A DNA stretch of 64,000 nucleotides. Source: Hippasteria phrygiana (Eukaryota; Echinodermata; Asteroidea; Valvatida; Goniasteridae). The translations under genes and the position numbers were made by a program. Position 1 is the stretch's first letter. Each line of letters opens with the position of its first letter. Shown piece after piece: positions 11,659 through 22,590 of the stretch. The stretch is from assembly GCA_037893225.1 (NCBI GenBank), contig JAZGUH010000928.1, positions 434,001 to 498,000 of the forward strand, read 5' to 3'. Below the pieces are notes generated by a model. The model did no database searches, was not told where the DNA came from, and worked only from the letters and a program-made list of their open reading frames with translations.

Positions 11659-12311
11659 ATGTAGTGTACACGATTGGTCATTGTTGCAATTTTCAGAAAT
11701 GGGCGGATTTGAAGGTTAGTATTTTATGGGAAATATCGTTCCACTGACCTGTTCAAAGTTTTGCGTGCTTGGATGGCGAAAAAAACATGACATGACATGA
11801 TGGTTTTTAACCATCGGGCGGTAAACTCACTGGATTTGTTATAGCGCCCTCTTGTAAAATAAGCCCAATTTTTGTAAATGGGATCGTTTTTAATTGTTCA
11901 CATAACATGTACAGAGGCCATTGATCTCCATTATATATAGTGGAGATCATTGACAGAGGCCAAGCGGTCCTTACGTCATGCGGCGAACGGCCAACAACGC
12001 GTCGCTTCGGTACACTACACGTACGCCCGTTTTCGGATTGTTAACCTATTTTATACACAATGTGGACTAACTACATTCGGGCAACAGAGGGCAGTATTTA
12101 TTACAAATCCGTTATTTTTTCCAATGATTGATCGGCCGAACAATCGTTGGAAAAATTATATAAATTTCCACTTTTCTTGAAAACGACAGCACACCTGGTG
12201 CCATCATTTCACAGGTTGATTGCGACTACTATTAACTTACAGTCTAGTAAGGTATTTCGTAATAATTCAGTAAAAAAACATTTGGAGGATAACCAATCGT
12301 GTACACTACCT
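11659..12311. mobile_element. TTAA MITE (AGGTAGTGTACA family), copy 3, second subtype
   Basis: It has the same ends as copy 1 (ATGTAGTGTACACGATTGGT; right end in reverse AGGTAGTGTACACGATTGGT), but the centre lacks the GC palindrome. It carries instead a segment with CATAACATGTACAGAGGCC and CGTCGCTTCGGTACACTAC, shared with 39468 and 58866. The flanks TTAG and TCAA are mutated TTAA. Confidence 0.85.
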
Positions 12312-12946
12312 TCAAAATAGCTCTAGCAGAGTACAAATTTAACTCCATCCTTCTTTCCTTTCCTTACCCCTAGAAAATACTATGCCCTGGAAGTGGTGTT
12401 CAATTATCAATTTATAACTTCCCTCTCCCTCCCTATAAACCGCATTTGCATTGGACTAACTACATGTATTGTCAAAAGTTACCGTGCGTGATTGTTAAAA
12501 TTCCACTGTGGTTATTCTTCCGTGCGTCAGCACTTGGATTACACGGCTCGCAGAAAGTCCTTGGCCATGTAAACTTTGCAGTGATCAAAAATGCACATTT
12601 TACATTACAGTGGCTGTCCAGATTGGACTTTCAGCGACGTAAACCTGGCCACGTACATGTAACTCTTCCGCTACACGGTTGGCCCTAAAAAGATCCTGCT
12701 ATGGAGGGATAAACCGACAATCGACACTTGACCAGTGTTGTAGTCGAGTACTTTTTTCCGAGTACCGAGTACTGCCGAGTACTTAGATTGCCGAGTACCA
12801 TTCAAGTCCAAGTACTTTGCCAACCGAGTACAAGTATAGGTCTCCGAGTCCGAGTACTTGTATTTCCGAGTACGAGTAAGAGTCCGAGTACTTGTATTTC
12901 CGAGTACGAGTACGAGTCCGAGTACATTGTGCTTGTAGTAACGATG

Positions 12947-13110
12947 GGACGTTTACATGTTTAAAAAAAATAGAAATGCAAATCCGTTTAGAAATTTTTC
13001 CAAACGTTTAAACGGAGCTCAAATTTCAAAAATGGGACCTTAATTGTATTTACGCAATCTACCTACAAGTTGTATTTACAAAGAATCTACGATCTTTGAA
13101 AACGTTGATG
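12947..13110. repeat. dispersed repeat, also at 38555-38695 (inverted)
   Basis: GATGGGACGTTTACATG, AAATCCGTTTAGAAA, AATGGGACCTT and GTATTTACGCAATCTAC occur here in order. The same order appears on the minus strand around 38695-38555, where the match continues into ATTTACAAAGAATC. It is an unclassified element. Confidence 0.7.
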
Positions 13111-13466
13111 TTAAATAAACTTTCCAAACCTGTGTCTTTGTCATTATTTTAGTCAGTAATATGCAAGTTTCCAACACAAAAACACTCTCCTTCATGGAAA
13201 AAAATGCCACTTCCCGACGTGACATCACTGCGCGACGGTCAACGTTAAACCGCCATCTTGAATTGCCTCATTATATATTTATGAGTCATGAATGCATTAA
13301 GTTGGTATTTAAGCCAATAGGGGGAAAAGGCATGCTGTGTTTCGGGCCGTGTTATGAATATTTAACAGGTCAATCGCCATGACCATTCATAAATATTGAA
13401 ACTAGAATCCCCATGCCTAATAAGGGTGGGTAATTTGAATTTGAATGCCTGTATCAGAAAGCGCCA

Positions 13467-13820
13467 ATGCCACTCAAAAGTGAGATCAACGATCACCAAA
13501 AAGGGATGATCCAAGCCTGGCATCGGCATGGGGAGAGGGAATTCCAACGCGATATTGCCCGGAGGCTTGGGATTTTGGAGGGTACCGTGAGGTACAATTT
13601 GCGGAAATGCAAGATAATAATTCTATGGAAAATGAGGCAAGATCTGAAGACCACCTCCTGCGGAGTTCGCGCCGAAAACTTCGCACGAAACCATCGAACG
13701 ACCATTTTGAGAACACCTCGGCGTTTCACATATGATTGGCCCAATTATGGGTTCACGGCTAGATATTTGTCCGGTTCGCTCGTGGCCCCCGCTTGCAAAC
13801 AGGATGCTGGCAAGGGCTGA
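13467..13820 (+). pseudogene. Tc1/mariner-like transposase N-terminal fragment
   Basis: The first 45 residues look like a Tc1-type helix-turn-helix: a KSEINDHQKGMIQAWHRHG helix region, then DIARRLGILEGTVRYNLRK as the recognition helix-turn-helix. After about residue 50 this frame loses resemblance, while a neighbouring frame carries a basic stretch (RRKLRTKPSNDHFENTS) like the linker between the HTH and catalytic domains, so a frameshift is likely. No DDE catalytic domain is visible. It lies inside the hAT element at 12733-14341 and is therefore cargo or an older insertion in it. The homology is judged by eye. Confidence 0.45.
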
Positions 13821-14599
13821 TCTCTTTGAGCTCTCATTGGACAGATTTTGAATGACCTGTGACGTAGCATGCAGTACACAAACGCGATTGCTGCAGCTGT
13901 TTATCATGTAGCGCGCGCTAGCTGCATGCGAAGGTCATGATAAAGTTACCCATAATGCTATCCCTACTTCCTTCACAAGATTCTGTGAAGCGACATCAGC
14001 CCTTCCCATGCCCAGCGCCCTGTTTGCAGGGCGGGGGTACAAGCGAATTTGTCCGGACGGCGCACAGAGGAAGTCGATTTCTCCGCAATGAACCATTTGA
14101 AAGTATAGATAAAATAATCAGTGAGTTTTTTATCGAGTATTGCTATTCGAGTACGAGTACCTTGATGATCGAGTACAATTTCGACACGTCGAGTTTAAGT
14201 ACTTTGCTGCCCGAGTACGGGTACTGTCAGTTGGAGTACGAGTACTTTGACATTCGAGTACAAGTACGAGTACGAGTACGATAAAAAAGGTACTCGAGTA
14301 GTACTCGAGTACGAGTACCAAGTACGAGTACTACAACACTGCACTTGACAATTTGGAAAGTTTACTGGCTGTCCACACTGGACTTTAATTTGGTCAAGTT
14401 GACAACAGTCTCCGCATGTTTTACCAAAAAAAGTCCAATGCGGTACATGTATCACCTCATCATTAGATTAAAATTAATAATCCTGTTGGGTTTTCCCAGG
14501 CACCCTGCTGAATCCAAGGGAGGTTGTCTGTTCACAGCTCAGTTCAACAAAATCCAACAGAATTTTCATACTGATGCTTATTGTTCTATTTACATATTT

Positions 14600-14994
14600 G
14601 TGATGCGATCAAGCAAAATCAGTCTGAAGTAGGCCCTGGTCAATTTTGGGATTTTTTATATTCATTTGTAGCGTACTTCAAGCTCCATATTAATGAACTG
14701 AAAACCCCATGTGAATACGACCTTTGGTTAAAAAGCTACAAATATTTGAACACCGGCACATTAAAAAGAAAGAAACCGAGAAAATCAAGTTTAAAGTTAC
14801 AGTACTTTTATAATTGAGTCATTTTTAGCACATTTATAATACATGTCATATTTTCATGTGAAAGAAGAATGTCTTTCCCTTCTGTTTTTGTAAAAAAAAC
14901 TCAATTTTGATTTGTCCACACTACGAACATATTTTGGCCCATATCTCCAAACAAGGATTGCCGAGTTCCGACTGATTTTGCTTGATCGCATCAC
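14600..14994. repeat. 25-bp inverted repeat pair
   Basis: GTGATGCGATCAAGCAAAATCAGT at 14600 faces its near-exact complement at 14970-14994. The arms are 345 bp apart. They may be the termini of an unclassified element. The flanks show no obvious target duplication. Confidence 0.6.
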
Positions 14995-15382
14995 ATTTAG
15001 ATTTTTTATCTGGCAACAATTCCTCAAAAGGTTTTGTACTGCAGCTGGAAGGCCTGAAGAAACCAGCAAGGAGAAGATCAAGAAATATTCGGTTTTAGAA
15101 GTGGGAAGACATACTGATCCATTTGCACCAACACAGTTCAACATATACTGGGTCGAGATTCTCAGGAAAATCACGGATGACCACGGAGCAGCAGAATACC
15201 ACACAAAGTGCACAAAAAGGAACTCCCCTGTCACTCCGATCCGGACTGAATGTCAAGAAAACAAATCTGATTCAACCAAAGGGGAATTCCTCTTTTTGAG
15301 AAATTCCCTAGTTGCAATGAGTAACCGGAGTTCGGTTTCTGCAATAACAATTTCTTGGGCAAAAAGCCTGTCCAGAATTTAG
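14912..15382 (+). CDS. unrecognised exon-like open frame
   Basis: A 156-residue frame whose middle (about residues 45-110) is hydrophilic and purine-rich like a real exon: AAGRPEETSKEKIKKYSVLE, then HTDPFAPTQFNIYWVEILRK, then DDHGAAEYHTKCTK. I do not recognise the family. Its first third overlaps the right arm of the inverted repeat 14600-14994, so it may be part of a transposon. The opposite strand is also open over much of this range, which weakens the case. Confidence 0.25.
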   Translation: MSTLRTYFGPYLQTRIAEFRLILLDRITFRFFIWQQFLKRFCTAAGRPEETSKEKIKKYSVLEVGRHTDPFAPTQFNIYWVEILRKITDDHGAAEYHTKCTKRNSPVTPIRTECQENKSDSTKGEFLFLRNSLVAMSNRSSVSAITISWAKSLSRI

Positions 15383-15399
15383 ATTCCAGATCAGGATTC

Positions 15400-15960
15400 G
15401 GCAGATGGGGCAACGAGTGTTGACATAACTTACAGTTGATTTGATTTTTCAGAAAAAATGTTTTCCATTTAGTATCTCCTGGGATGCATAGGCAATCAGC
15501 CTTGTTATTGTTTTATGTGAAGTTAATAACTCATGCAGACTGGTGAGTTCAATATACGCACGTAAAACTATATATCCACTTTTTATATACAACAAGCTTA
15601 CAGCAATAATAACATGAAGGTGGAGTAATTATGTTTCAGTGTTTTATTGTGGTTCTTTTTGTTGTTGCATATACTGAAGGTTTATTTTGTAGGTTAAATG
15701 TACCTTCTTATAGAAACAATTTCTATAATTCTTATACATGGTTTTTGCAAATTTAAATTAATGTATACTTTAAGTTGTAGGCCAATATAATTCAGCATTT
15801 GGACCACAGTGGAGACCTTTCAGTTGATTCATTAATATTTTTTATTTATAAGATACAACAAATAAATTGGTTAGGAATTAATCAAGGACGAAATTAACTA
15901 CATAAATAATTCATGAAACAAACCACAAGGGAAACTGAAACTGACTAGGTAAATTCGAAT
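15400..15960. other. no gene seen; AT-rich unique DNA
   Basis: I see no repeat ends, RNA gene or supportable reading frame in this stretch. Confidence 0.5.
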
Positions 15961-15963
15961 AAA

Positions 15964-16221
15964 TTTTCAAAGTGAACAAAGAAACTGGCAGGAGCGGGAT
16001 TCGAACCTGCGACCTCCGCAATGCTGTACCGGCCGCTATCTTGCCCTAGCTTTTATGGGTTTTATGACTTCTGACTAGCACCCCCCAAACAAAGACACTG
16101 ACAATTTGGGAGACCGCCAACATAGGACAAAATAGCTCAGTTGGTAGAGCACCAATACAGTATTCCAGAGGTCGCAGGTTCGAATCCTGCTCCTGCCAGG
16201 TTTCTTTGTTCACTTTGAAAA
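15964..16221. mobile_element. foldback element with tRNA-derived arms
   Basis: The arms 15964-16016 and 16168-16221 are about 50-bp inverted repeats containing GGTTCGAATCC, the tRNA B box/T-loop (16178-16188 on plus; complement near 15998-16008). On the plus side an A box, TAGCTCAGTTGG, lies at 16133, so the right half looks like a tRNA up to CTCCTGCCA. The 5' acceptor strand (GGACAAA) does not pair with CTCCTGC, so this is not a functional tRNA gene. It is best read as two tRNA-derived SINE heads in opposite orientation. Confidence 0.7.
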
Positions 16222-17490
16222 TAAAAAAAAATAATTCACAGTTCACAAATATCTTTCCTTAATCACATGCCCACATAATCTTTTGAAATTGTTGTGATGA
16301 CAAGCACTACATAAGCACCTACTGCTAACAAGACTATTCTTTTCCAAAACCTCGCTCAAGGACCTAAGCAAGCGCCTTCACATATTAAAGTTGTTATATA
16401 AAATGATGTACAAATGCATTTTGTGTCAGGTGTACCAGAAATAATTGTTTTAGTATCAACCAAACAAAATAAGCCAATGCATGATGATGATCAATAAACG
16501 TGCTGTAAATCGGAAACGGTGAAAATTAAATGTGATGATAAAACGACTTACCTTTCACAATACAAGTGTCCTGTCCACTTTTTTTATGTACCAGTCACCG
16601 GATGAATATTAATGAGCTGGATGAATGATCATGATCCAATAGAACTAACCAGTTCTACGTAGAATTGTATTTAAAATAGAACTGAACCAAGTATGTGAAC
16701 GACATGCATCTCAAAACTGAGTCACTGATGTAAAGCAACAAACACTAATTGGAACTACACACAAATCAAATGTATTTTGCCAACAGAAGAGATTATTATT
16801 TGCGGTGTTTAATACACTGACAGCAACTGCACTTTGTGTGACTTTCCAGCTTTTGCTATTCCACCTGCACCAATGGTGATACCATTTTCATTGGGGGTGT
16901 GTAAGAAGAGAATTTCAATTCTCCCACACTGCAGAAATTATATTGTGAACTGTTTGCTGGTTGTATTTATATGCAGGTGGTACTTCAGCAACTAAATATG
17001 TACACAATGTACATCACCCACTAGAAGGAAAAAAAATCACCTCAAAACAAGCAGCAAACCGTCCAGTTTATGGGTAGAAAATAATGTCATAATTTCATTT
17101 GGATGATTTCTCACCCCCATGCACAAAACATGTAGCATCCCAGAGTGAATCTGCTTTATTTAGAAATATAACCAACTCACTGGCAAACAGTGGTGTTGGG
17201 GGGGGGGGGGGGGGGGGCATGGGGGATGTGTTCCCCCAGGTGGCCCCCCCCCCCCCCCACCACATTTGAAATTTTATGAACAAAAAATACAAGCCAAAGT
17301 TCATTTACTTTCAGTGCCTTCTTGAAATGTGTGCACCCACAGGTTCCCACCAGAAGTTTCACACCAGTTACACCACTGCTGGAAACACATGACACTGAGA
17401 TCTTTCTCCTTTATGACAATATCATTACCGTGGTTACTTGGCACTGTCATTCCTGGACTAGGGAACTCTGTACAGGCTACAGGCTAAATG
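16222..17490. other. no gene; paired G-run and C-run at 17200-17257
   Basis: Nothing coding is supported. At 17200-17218 there is a run of about 19 G, and at 17246-17257 and beyond a run of about 15 C. These could pair as a hairpin or form a G-quadruplex. Confidence 0.6.
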
Positions 17491-17495
17491 TGTGT

Positions 17496-17602
17496 CCTAC
17501 AGCAAGTCTAGCTGTCCTGCAGCAAGTCTAGCTGTCCTGCAGCAAGTCTAGCTGTCCTGCAGCAAGTCTAGCTGTCCTGCAGCAAGTCTAGCTGTTCTGC
17601 AG
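17496..17602. repeat. 20-bp tandem repeat, about 5 copies
   Basis: CAGCAAGTCTAGCTGTCCTG is repeated in tandem with only one or two changes. It is non-coding. Confidence 0.97.
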
Positions 17603-17621
17603 CATGAAAGCATTATAAAGC

Positions 17622-18250
17622 TGCATTCGCATTGGACAATTATGACAAAAGTTACTGTTCGAGATTGTTAAAGAGGAAGTTCAGTGGTGAGAGAAGTCTG
17701 TGTCATTTTTCATTTTTAAGTAAATTGCGTATTGCAAAATCAGACAGCAAAAATTATTTCTGCCATGAAATACCAAAAAAGTGACTTTTGAGAGCTTTTT
17801 TTATCAAGTCCCTTTAATAGCCCGCTGGTGCCATTTGTCTAAAAGTCGTCACTACGGGCAGCAAACAATTTGACGCCATAGGACAAATTCCCCTTTTGTG
17901 TCTAGCACTAGGCACAAAAGGGGAGTTCGTCCTTTGACGTCAATTTGTTTGCTGCCCGCAGCGATGACTTTTAGACAAATGGTACCAGCGGGCTTTGCTG
18001 CGCTGGAGGGGACTTGATAAAAATAGCTCTCAAAAGTAACTTTTTTGGTATTTCAATCTTACAATACGCAATCTACATAAAAATAAAAAATGACGCAGAC
18101 TTCTCTCAGCAATCAACAACATCTTTAGCATTCCACAGTGGTTATTCTTCCGTGCGTCCGCACTTGGATTACACGCCTCGCGGAACATCCTTGGCCACGT
18201 TAACTTTACAGTGGTCAAACACGGAAAGCAAGTGATCAAGATGCACGTTT
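17622..18250. mobile_element. second copy of the 12437 element, split by a MITE
   Basis: CTGCATTCGCATTGGACAAT up to GAGATTG, then after the MITE ATTCCACAGTGGTTATTCTT, is colinear with 12437-12600. The right end was not located. Confidence 0.7.
17672..18124. mobile_element. palindromic TTAA MITE (AGAGG family), copy 3
   Basis: It has the same long palindrome as 612-1082. TTAA lies at 17668-17671 and TTAG at 18125-18128. The orthologous position in the 12.4 kb copy of the host element is an uninterrupted GATTGTTAA, so the insertion boundary is directly demonstrated. Confidence 0.95.
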
Positions 18251-18967
18251 TATCGAGTTTCAGGTTGAAACACACAAGCTGTTGGAGAGAAAGGGCTTAG
18301 GTTTTTTGTTAGGTTATAATAGTTATAATAGTAGGAGGGTTAATATAACCTACCGAAATGCACACATCCCCAAGCCCAAATTGATCAGTGTGACAAATTT
18401 CAAAACTGGTAAATTAGCTATCACTGGAAAAAATTGACCACAGGTAGTTTTAGCATTTAAAAACTGATACAATACCTCTAAAAATGGGAAGCTGGCAACT
18501 ATAGTTCACCCGTACACTTGAAATCCTTCACATCAGGGGCATGTAAACTTCTGTAACCTCCAACTTGATGCTTGTCACACACATTACTGCGTTCCAATTA
18601 CAATTATAACCTTCATTTTCTAAATAGAATTAACCTTAATGCCAACTCCAGTCAAAGCTGCTTTTCTCTGAAGGTGAGAATATTCATTACACTAATCCAA
18701 TACCTGAGGAGACAGACAAGCCAAACGGCACAAAATGGAGGTTGTTTGAATGGCTGCTTATTGTGACCCGCTCTGCAAAAATGAGTCGGATGTCGCGCAT
18801 TACACTTTCACGTACTGGGCGGTTTAATGTCTCAGACTTTTTAATATTTACTGAGAAATCGCACACTGCAAAAAATGGTAAGAAAACAATGCATTACACT
18901 ACAGAGTTGTGCCATATATCAAATGAAAGCTTATTTCATGCTCTTTTAGACCAACTGTAAAGCTTAA

Positions 18968-19630
18968 AGGGTGGGTGCAATGGAATTTTTATTGTGTATA
19001 TCGATGAAAAAAGTTTTTGAAACACAGCTGTGTGTTGTTTGTATTTTTTATTTCGCGTAAGCATTTTAAAATATTTTTTTAAGTCGGGAGGGGGTGAGCC
19101 CCGCCCATCAAGTGGTAACGCCGCTGTGAAGTCATCCCGGGAACCCGGCTGGCTGGTGGATTGTCGGACATGTACATGTAGTACAGTACACCGAGCGTGC
19201 GTTGCATTGACAAGCACGTGTGTTTTCGCTGTGTCGTGGAAAGCTTTTAGAATGTTTTTCGTCGATAATACTACTAAGGATGGTGTCAGTCTTCCCCTCT
19301 TTCCAGTAGAACTGAAATACCGTCGTATTTGGACTAAGAGAGTGTTATTTAGCCTACCAATCGTTTTCAAGTCGTTCACCGCGTTCCGCATCGGAGTCCG
19401 ATTTGGAGTCTTCAGTATTTTCGCTGTTACTCTCACCTTCTGGCTCATCGGACGAGCTCCAAGTTCTCCTCTTCCTTAACCCAATAATGTTCCAAAGAAT
19501 TGTCTGAATCGATAAGTCTAAAATCGACACTTGATTGTCAGATTCAGATCCAAAAGATTCTGTTTGTAGATTTTAACGCGACAAGAAATGTTTCCGAATG
19601 AAATTATTCTTACCATTGCACGAATGTGAA
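18968..19630. mobile_element. TTAA element with THAP fragment, copy 1
   Basis: TTAA at 18964-18967 then AGGGTGGGTGCAATGG. The whole length aligns with the reverse complement of 40328-41442, including GGGAACCCGGCTGGCTGGTGG, the THAP fragment, and the tail with ATCGACACTTGATTGTCAG. The right terminus is degraded (CCATTGCACGAATG near 19616). The 23-bp expansion of the other copy is absent here. Kolobok-like by its termini. Confidence 0.8.
19263..19340 (+). pseudogene. THAP domain fragment, second copy
   Basis: The frame contains TTKDGVSLPLFPVELKYRRIW, the same THAP segment as at 40986-41105, but the preceding Cys-containing part is deleted, so both N-terminal zinc ligands are absent. It lies at the corresponding place in the element starting at 18968, in the opposite genomic orientation to the 41 kb copy. 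The surrounding 600 bases are alignable to that copy throughout. Confidence 0.6.
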
Positions 19631-19894
19631 ACATTCATTATTTGTTTTATACAACGCCTGAATAAATCCGACAGATTGCATGCATGGATTTCTTGGTGTA
19701 CAACGTGCCGTTTACCTTCTCAGTCCCGCAGAAAACCGCGACAAAATTTTTTCGAGATCCGAATCAGTTAAAGCTTCAATTGTTGTTAAAGTTGTGTGTG
19801 CATGTAGATGCTGAGAGAAAAAAAATATGTTCTATAGTAGTCTGGTTCCCACCCTACTTTAGACAAAACAGAGCAATTTATTAGAAGTCGGGGA

Positions 19895-20082
19895 ATTATC
19901 AGGTCAGGGATTGTCGGCCGACAATCGTTGGGAAACTTTTCTTGAAAATGACAGCACACCAGGTGCCATGATTTCACAGGATGCTTGAGACTGCCACATG
20001 TATTTTCTTACAGTCTAGTACGGTATTTCGTAATAATTCAGTTTTTTTTTTTTTTGATGATTGCAAATGTTGTATGCTACCT
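19895..20082. mobile_element. TTAA MITE (AGGTAGTGTACA family), truncated copy
   Basis: Only the right part is present: GACAGCACACCAGGTGCCATG, CTTACAGTCTAGTACGG, GGTATTTCGTAATAATTCAG, and a terminal GTATGCTACCT next to TTAA (20083-20086). The left half is missing. Confidence 0.75.
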
Positions 20083-20086
20083 TTAA

Positions 20087-21960
20087 CAATGAGGTTAGAA
20101 AATCAGAACTCAATTTCTGGCTGAATTAATATACATGTACTGTCATCCCCACATTCATCTGTGAATAACACTATTTCCTTTCCCTGCAGAGCACAAAAAC
20201 AGAAGGGAGCACAAAAACGGGGGGGGGGGGGGGGAACACCCCCTTCCCCAGCAGTTTAAAGCAGGTGCCCTCTCCCCACCCTATTTCAGGTTTTGATGCC
20301 CCAAGATAAACTGGTGCACACTCTTCTAAATCTGACCATATGTCCCAGAGTATAAAGACTTACGGGTTTGAAACTAAAATTGAAACTTTGTATGGAGTTG
20401 TTTTTGACAAAGGACCCATATCCCATTGCCATTACAGGTATATTTACAATTCAATTTTCAGAAGAAAAACTCAATTTTTTGCTGATTTAATCCTGCCAGG
20501 ATATTTTTCTCAAGCTAATAAATATGTTTTGACAGTATCAAATTATTACTACATGTATCTTGGACACAAAGCAGATTGTCCCTCTATGTACACAAAGAAT
20601 GATCAAGGTGTGCCAACAGTGACATTCAATTACCCACATCATTATTACATCCTGCTATTGTAAGCCAAGGGGAAGTCTCCACAAAACCCACTACTCCCTC
20701 ACTGAACCACAAGGATCAATATAACTGTTAACATCTATATGCAAGCAACAAAACATCCTTCAGGGATAATCCTCTTGAACCAGTTCAGCTTCACTAATCC
20801 CTGCTACTGTAACAGTAATCCCTATAGATTATTGATCCTTGAGGAAGGAACCCAAATACATGTAAGCCATATTAATCCTTTTACCAGTCTTTGGCCTACA
20901 GTCTGCTCACTCTGCTGCTACTGGTGTGGTGGCTGATATGGGAACTTTTTTTTCGAACAAGTTCAAGTTGAAATTTTACACATTCTGGTAGTTTTAGTAC
21001 TTATATAGCCAAATTATTTAGCAGGAACAATGACGTATTACATGTATATGCCCACGATCCTTTTATGAAAACAGTCATGAATTGTAAACATTACAAACTT
21101 TTTAAAAAGTAAGTTTCCTTTAACTTTTCAGCACAAAATAATTTCCAAAACGAGATCAAAAATCACAATTTACATGAATTAAATAATCTGTTGCCATAGC
21201 GATATAATGACACACGGGAGACAAAATGCCTCATCCTGAACTTAATACATGTACTGTAATTGCTGTCTTTATGTCAATAGAGGGCAGCATACAGGGAGGC
21301 CACTAACACACAAGCTCTGCTCTAGTAGTACATACATGTATATGCCTGCAAGTCTTAGAATTACACTTAGTTTAAAAACAATTTTCAATTCCACAGAGCA
21401 TCTTTTAAAAAACTACACTTTTTTTTCCCATTATTAACAATGTACATCATGTCAAAACTTTTTCAGTACCTACATGTATTACATGTATAACTAGGGCCCA
21501 AAAAGAAAAAAAAAGAAAAAATCAGAAGCAGTTTGAGAAGCTGAAATTTTGTAAAAAGAGTCATGCTCTTCGTTCTTCCCTTTTGGCAAAATACTTTGAA
21601 ATAAATAACATATAATTAACAAAAGCTGATTACACATACAATTTTTTTTTTTAAGTCAAATTTGTTTTCACTGAATGCAGGATACTGCAGTGAAAGTTTC
21701 ATCTATTAAAGGTGATAGCGCCCTCTGTTGTCAAGGCTTGGTGCAGGGTTTTCATTTTGTGAAAGTTATAAAACTGTATTGTATTCATGCGGTTTTCCTT
21801 ATTTTGAATTTGAATAGAATGGGGCCAATGAGGAAAATCACGCATATCTCTTCATTGTTTGCTCATGTTAATTTTGTAATTGCAAGCATTGAATCGAGAG
21901 AGCACGGGGATGTTGGCAAGTAATCAGTGTGAAGATGTAATTTGTGTCAGGGATTAAGAA
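20087..21960. other. no supported gene; AT-rich
   Basis: The 107-codon frame at 20340-20663 shows no family motif. A G-run lies at about 20220-20234. TTAAAGGTGATAGCGCCCTC at 21706 resembles the start of another TTAA element, but no matching right end was found. Confidence 0.4.
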
Positions 21961-21970
21961 GTGAATAAAA

Positions 21971-22178
21971 GAGAGAGATTTTTGCCCTTTTCCCGACAGT
22001 GTATAAAGCACTCTATGCTCAGTGCTTTCCGGGAGTCTGTGGGAATACTTTTTACAGGCTTACTTGGGCGGGACTCGAACCTACATCCTTCAAATCCAAT
22101 GTAGCAGCGGGTGCCGCATAATCAGTGAAGCATACAGTGCTTAACACACTTCGTCAGGAAAGGGCAAATATCTCTCTT
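21971..22178. mobile_element. second tRNA-headed foldback
   Basis: Inverted arms of about 30 bp (AGAGAGATTTTTGCCCTTTTC at 21973 and its complement ending at 22178) enclose a segment with GGACTCGAACC (22071-22081), the complement of a tRNA B box (GGTTCGAGTCC). The acceptor-like pairing is incomplete. It is probably a tRNA-derived SINE caught in, or forming, a foldback. Confidence 0.6.
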
Positions 22179-22460
22179 GTAATAAGCCACTTCGGTATCT
22201 CAAAGGTCAAAGGTTATTCGGGATAAAATGTCACGCCATGTTACGCGAACGCGCATTCTGATTTAATTTAACACATGCGCGTTGTGCGACCACCTTTTGC
22301 ATTAGGTCACGCGGGTCATTCAGGTCATTTGGGATAAAATGTCATTGTGCACATACGCAGTTGAAATACTGAACTGGCTTATAAGCAAGTAATGTTGGGT
22401 CTTCCCACATACATGGATAAAAGACTATTCATCTCAAGTCAAACTAAAAAACTGCAAGTC

Positions 22461-22579
22461 GATGCTGCAAAAACTGTGGTGTTAAACACCATGCGGTATG
22501 TACATGTATAGTGGACAGATCGTACAAAATGGGTACCGCATGGTGTTAATTTAACACCACAATTTTTGCAGTGACCCAG
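22461..22579. mobile_element. short inverted-repeat element
   Basis: TGCTGCAAAAACTGTGGTG and, in reverse, CACTGCAAAAATTGTGGTG are about 35-bp arms that continue into ACACCATGCGGTA. A direct repeat AACTGCAAGTC (22450-22460 and 22580-22590) brackets it and may be a target duplication. Confidence 0.7.
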
Positions 22580-22590
22580 AACTGCAAGTC

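Larger units (their letters stand above)
12733..14341. mobile_element. hAT-like element, 1.6 kb, perfect 8-bp target duplication, GAGTAC arrays
   Basis: The ends are CAGTGTTGTAGTCGAGTAC and, in reverse, CAGTGTTGTAGTACTCGTAC. CACTTGAC flanks it at 12725-12732 and 14342-14349, identical. Both subterminal regions (12744-12935 and 14138-14335) are dense degenerate GAGTAC/CGAGTA arrays, in opposite orientation, probably transposase-binding clusters. The interior holds a fragment shared with 38555-38695 and a Tc1-like HTH remnant, but no hAT transposase. Confidence 0.93.
12437..14444. mobile_element. older element split by a hAT insertion
   Basis: The left part (12437-12732) begins CCGCATTTGCATTGGAC and the right part (14342-14444) ends, in reverse, ACCGCATTGGACTTTTT. 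The left part is colinear with 17622-18250. The hAT 12733-14341 with its target duplication lies between them. The position 12495-12498 is the intact TTAA that is occupied by a MITE in the 17.6 kb copy. Confidence 0.7.

Noticed and set aside
16132..16200. Apparent tRNA gene with A and B boxes
   Set aside because: The acceptor stem does not pair (GGACAAA against CTCCTGC) and the segment is the arm of an inverted repeat, so it is SINE-derived.
18936..19448. 170-codon minus-strand frame
   Set aside because: It is antisense to the THAP fragment and leader of the TTAA element, and is not preserved in the second copy.
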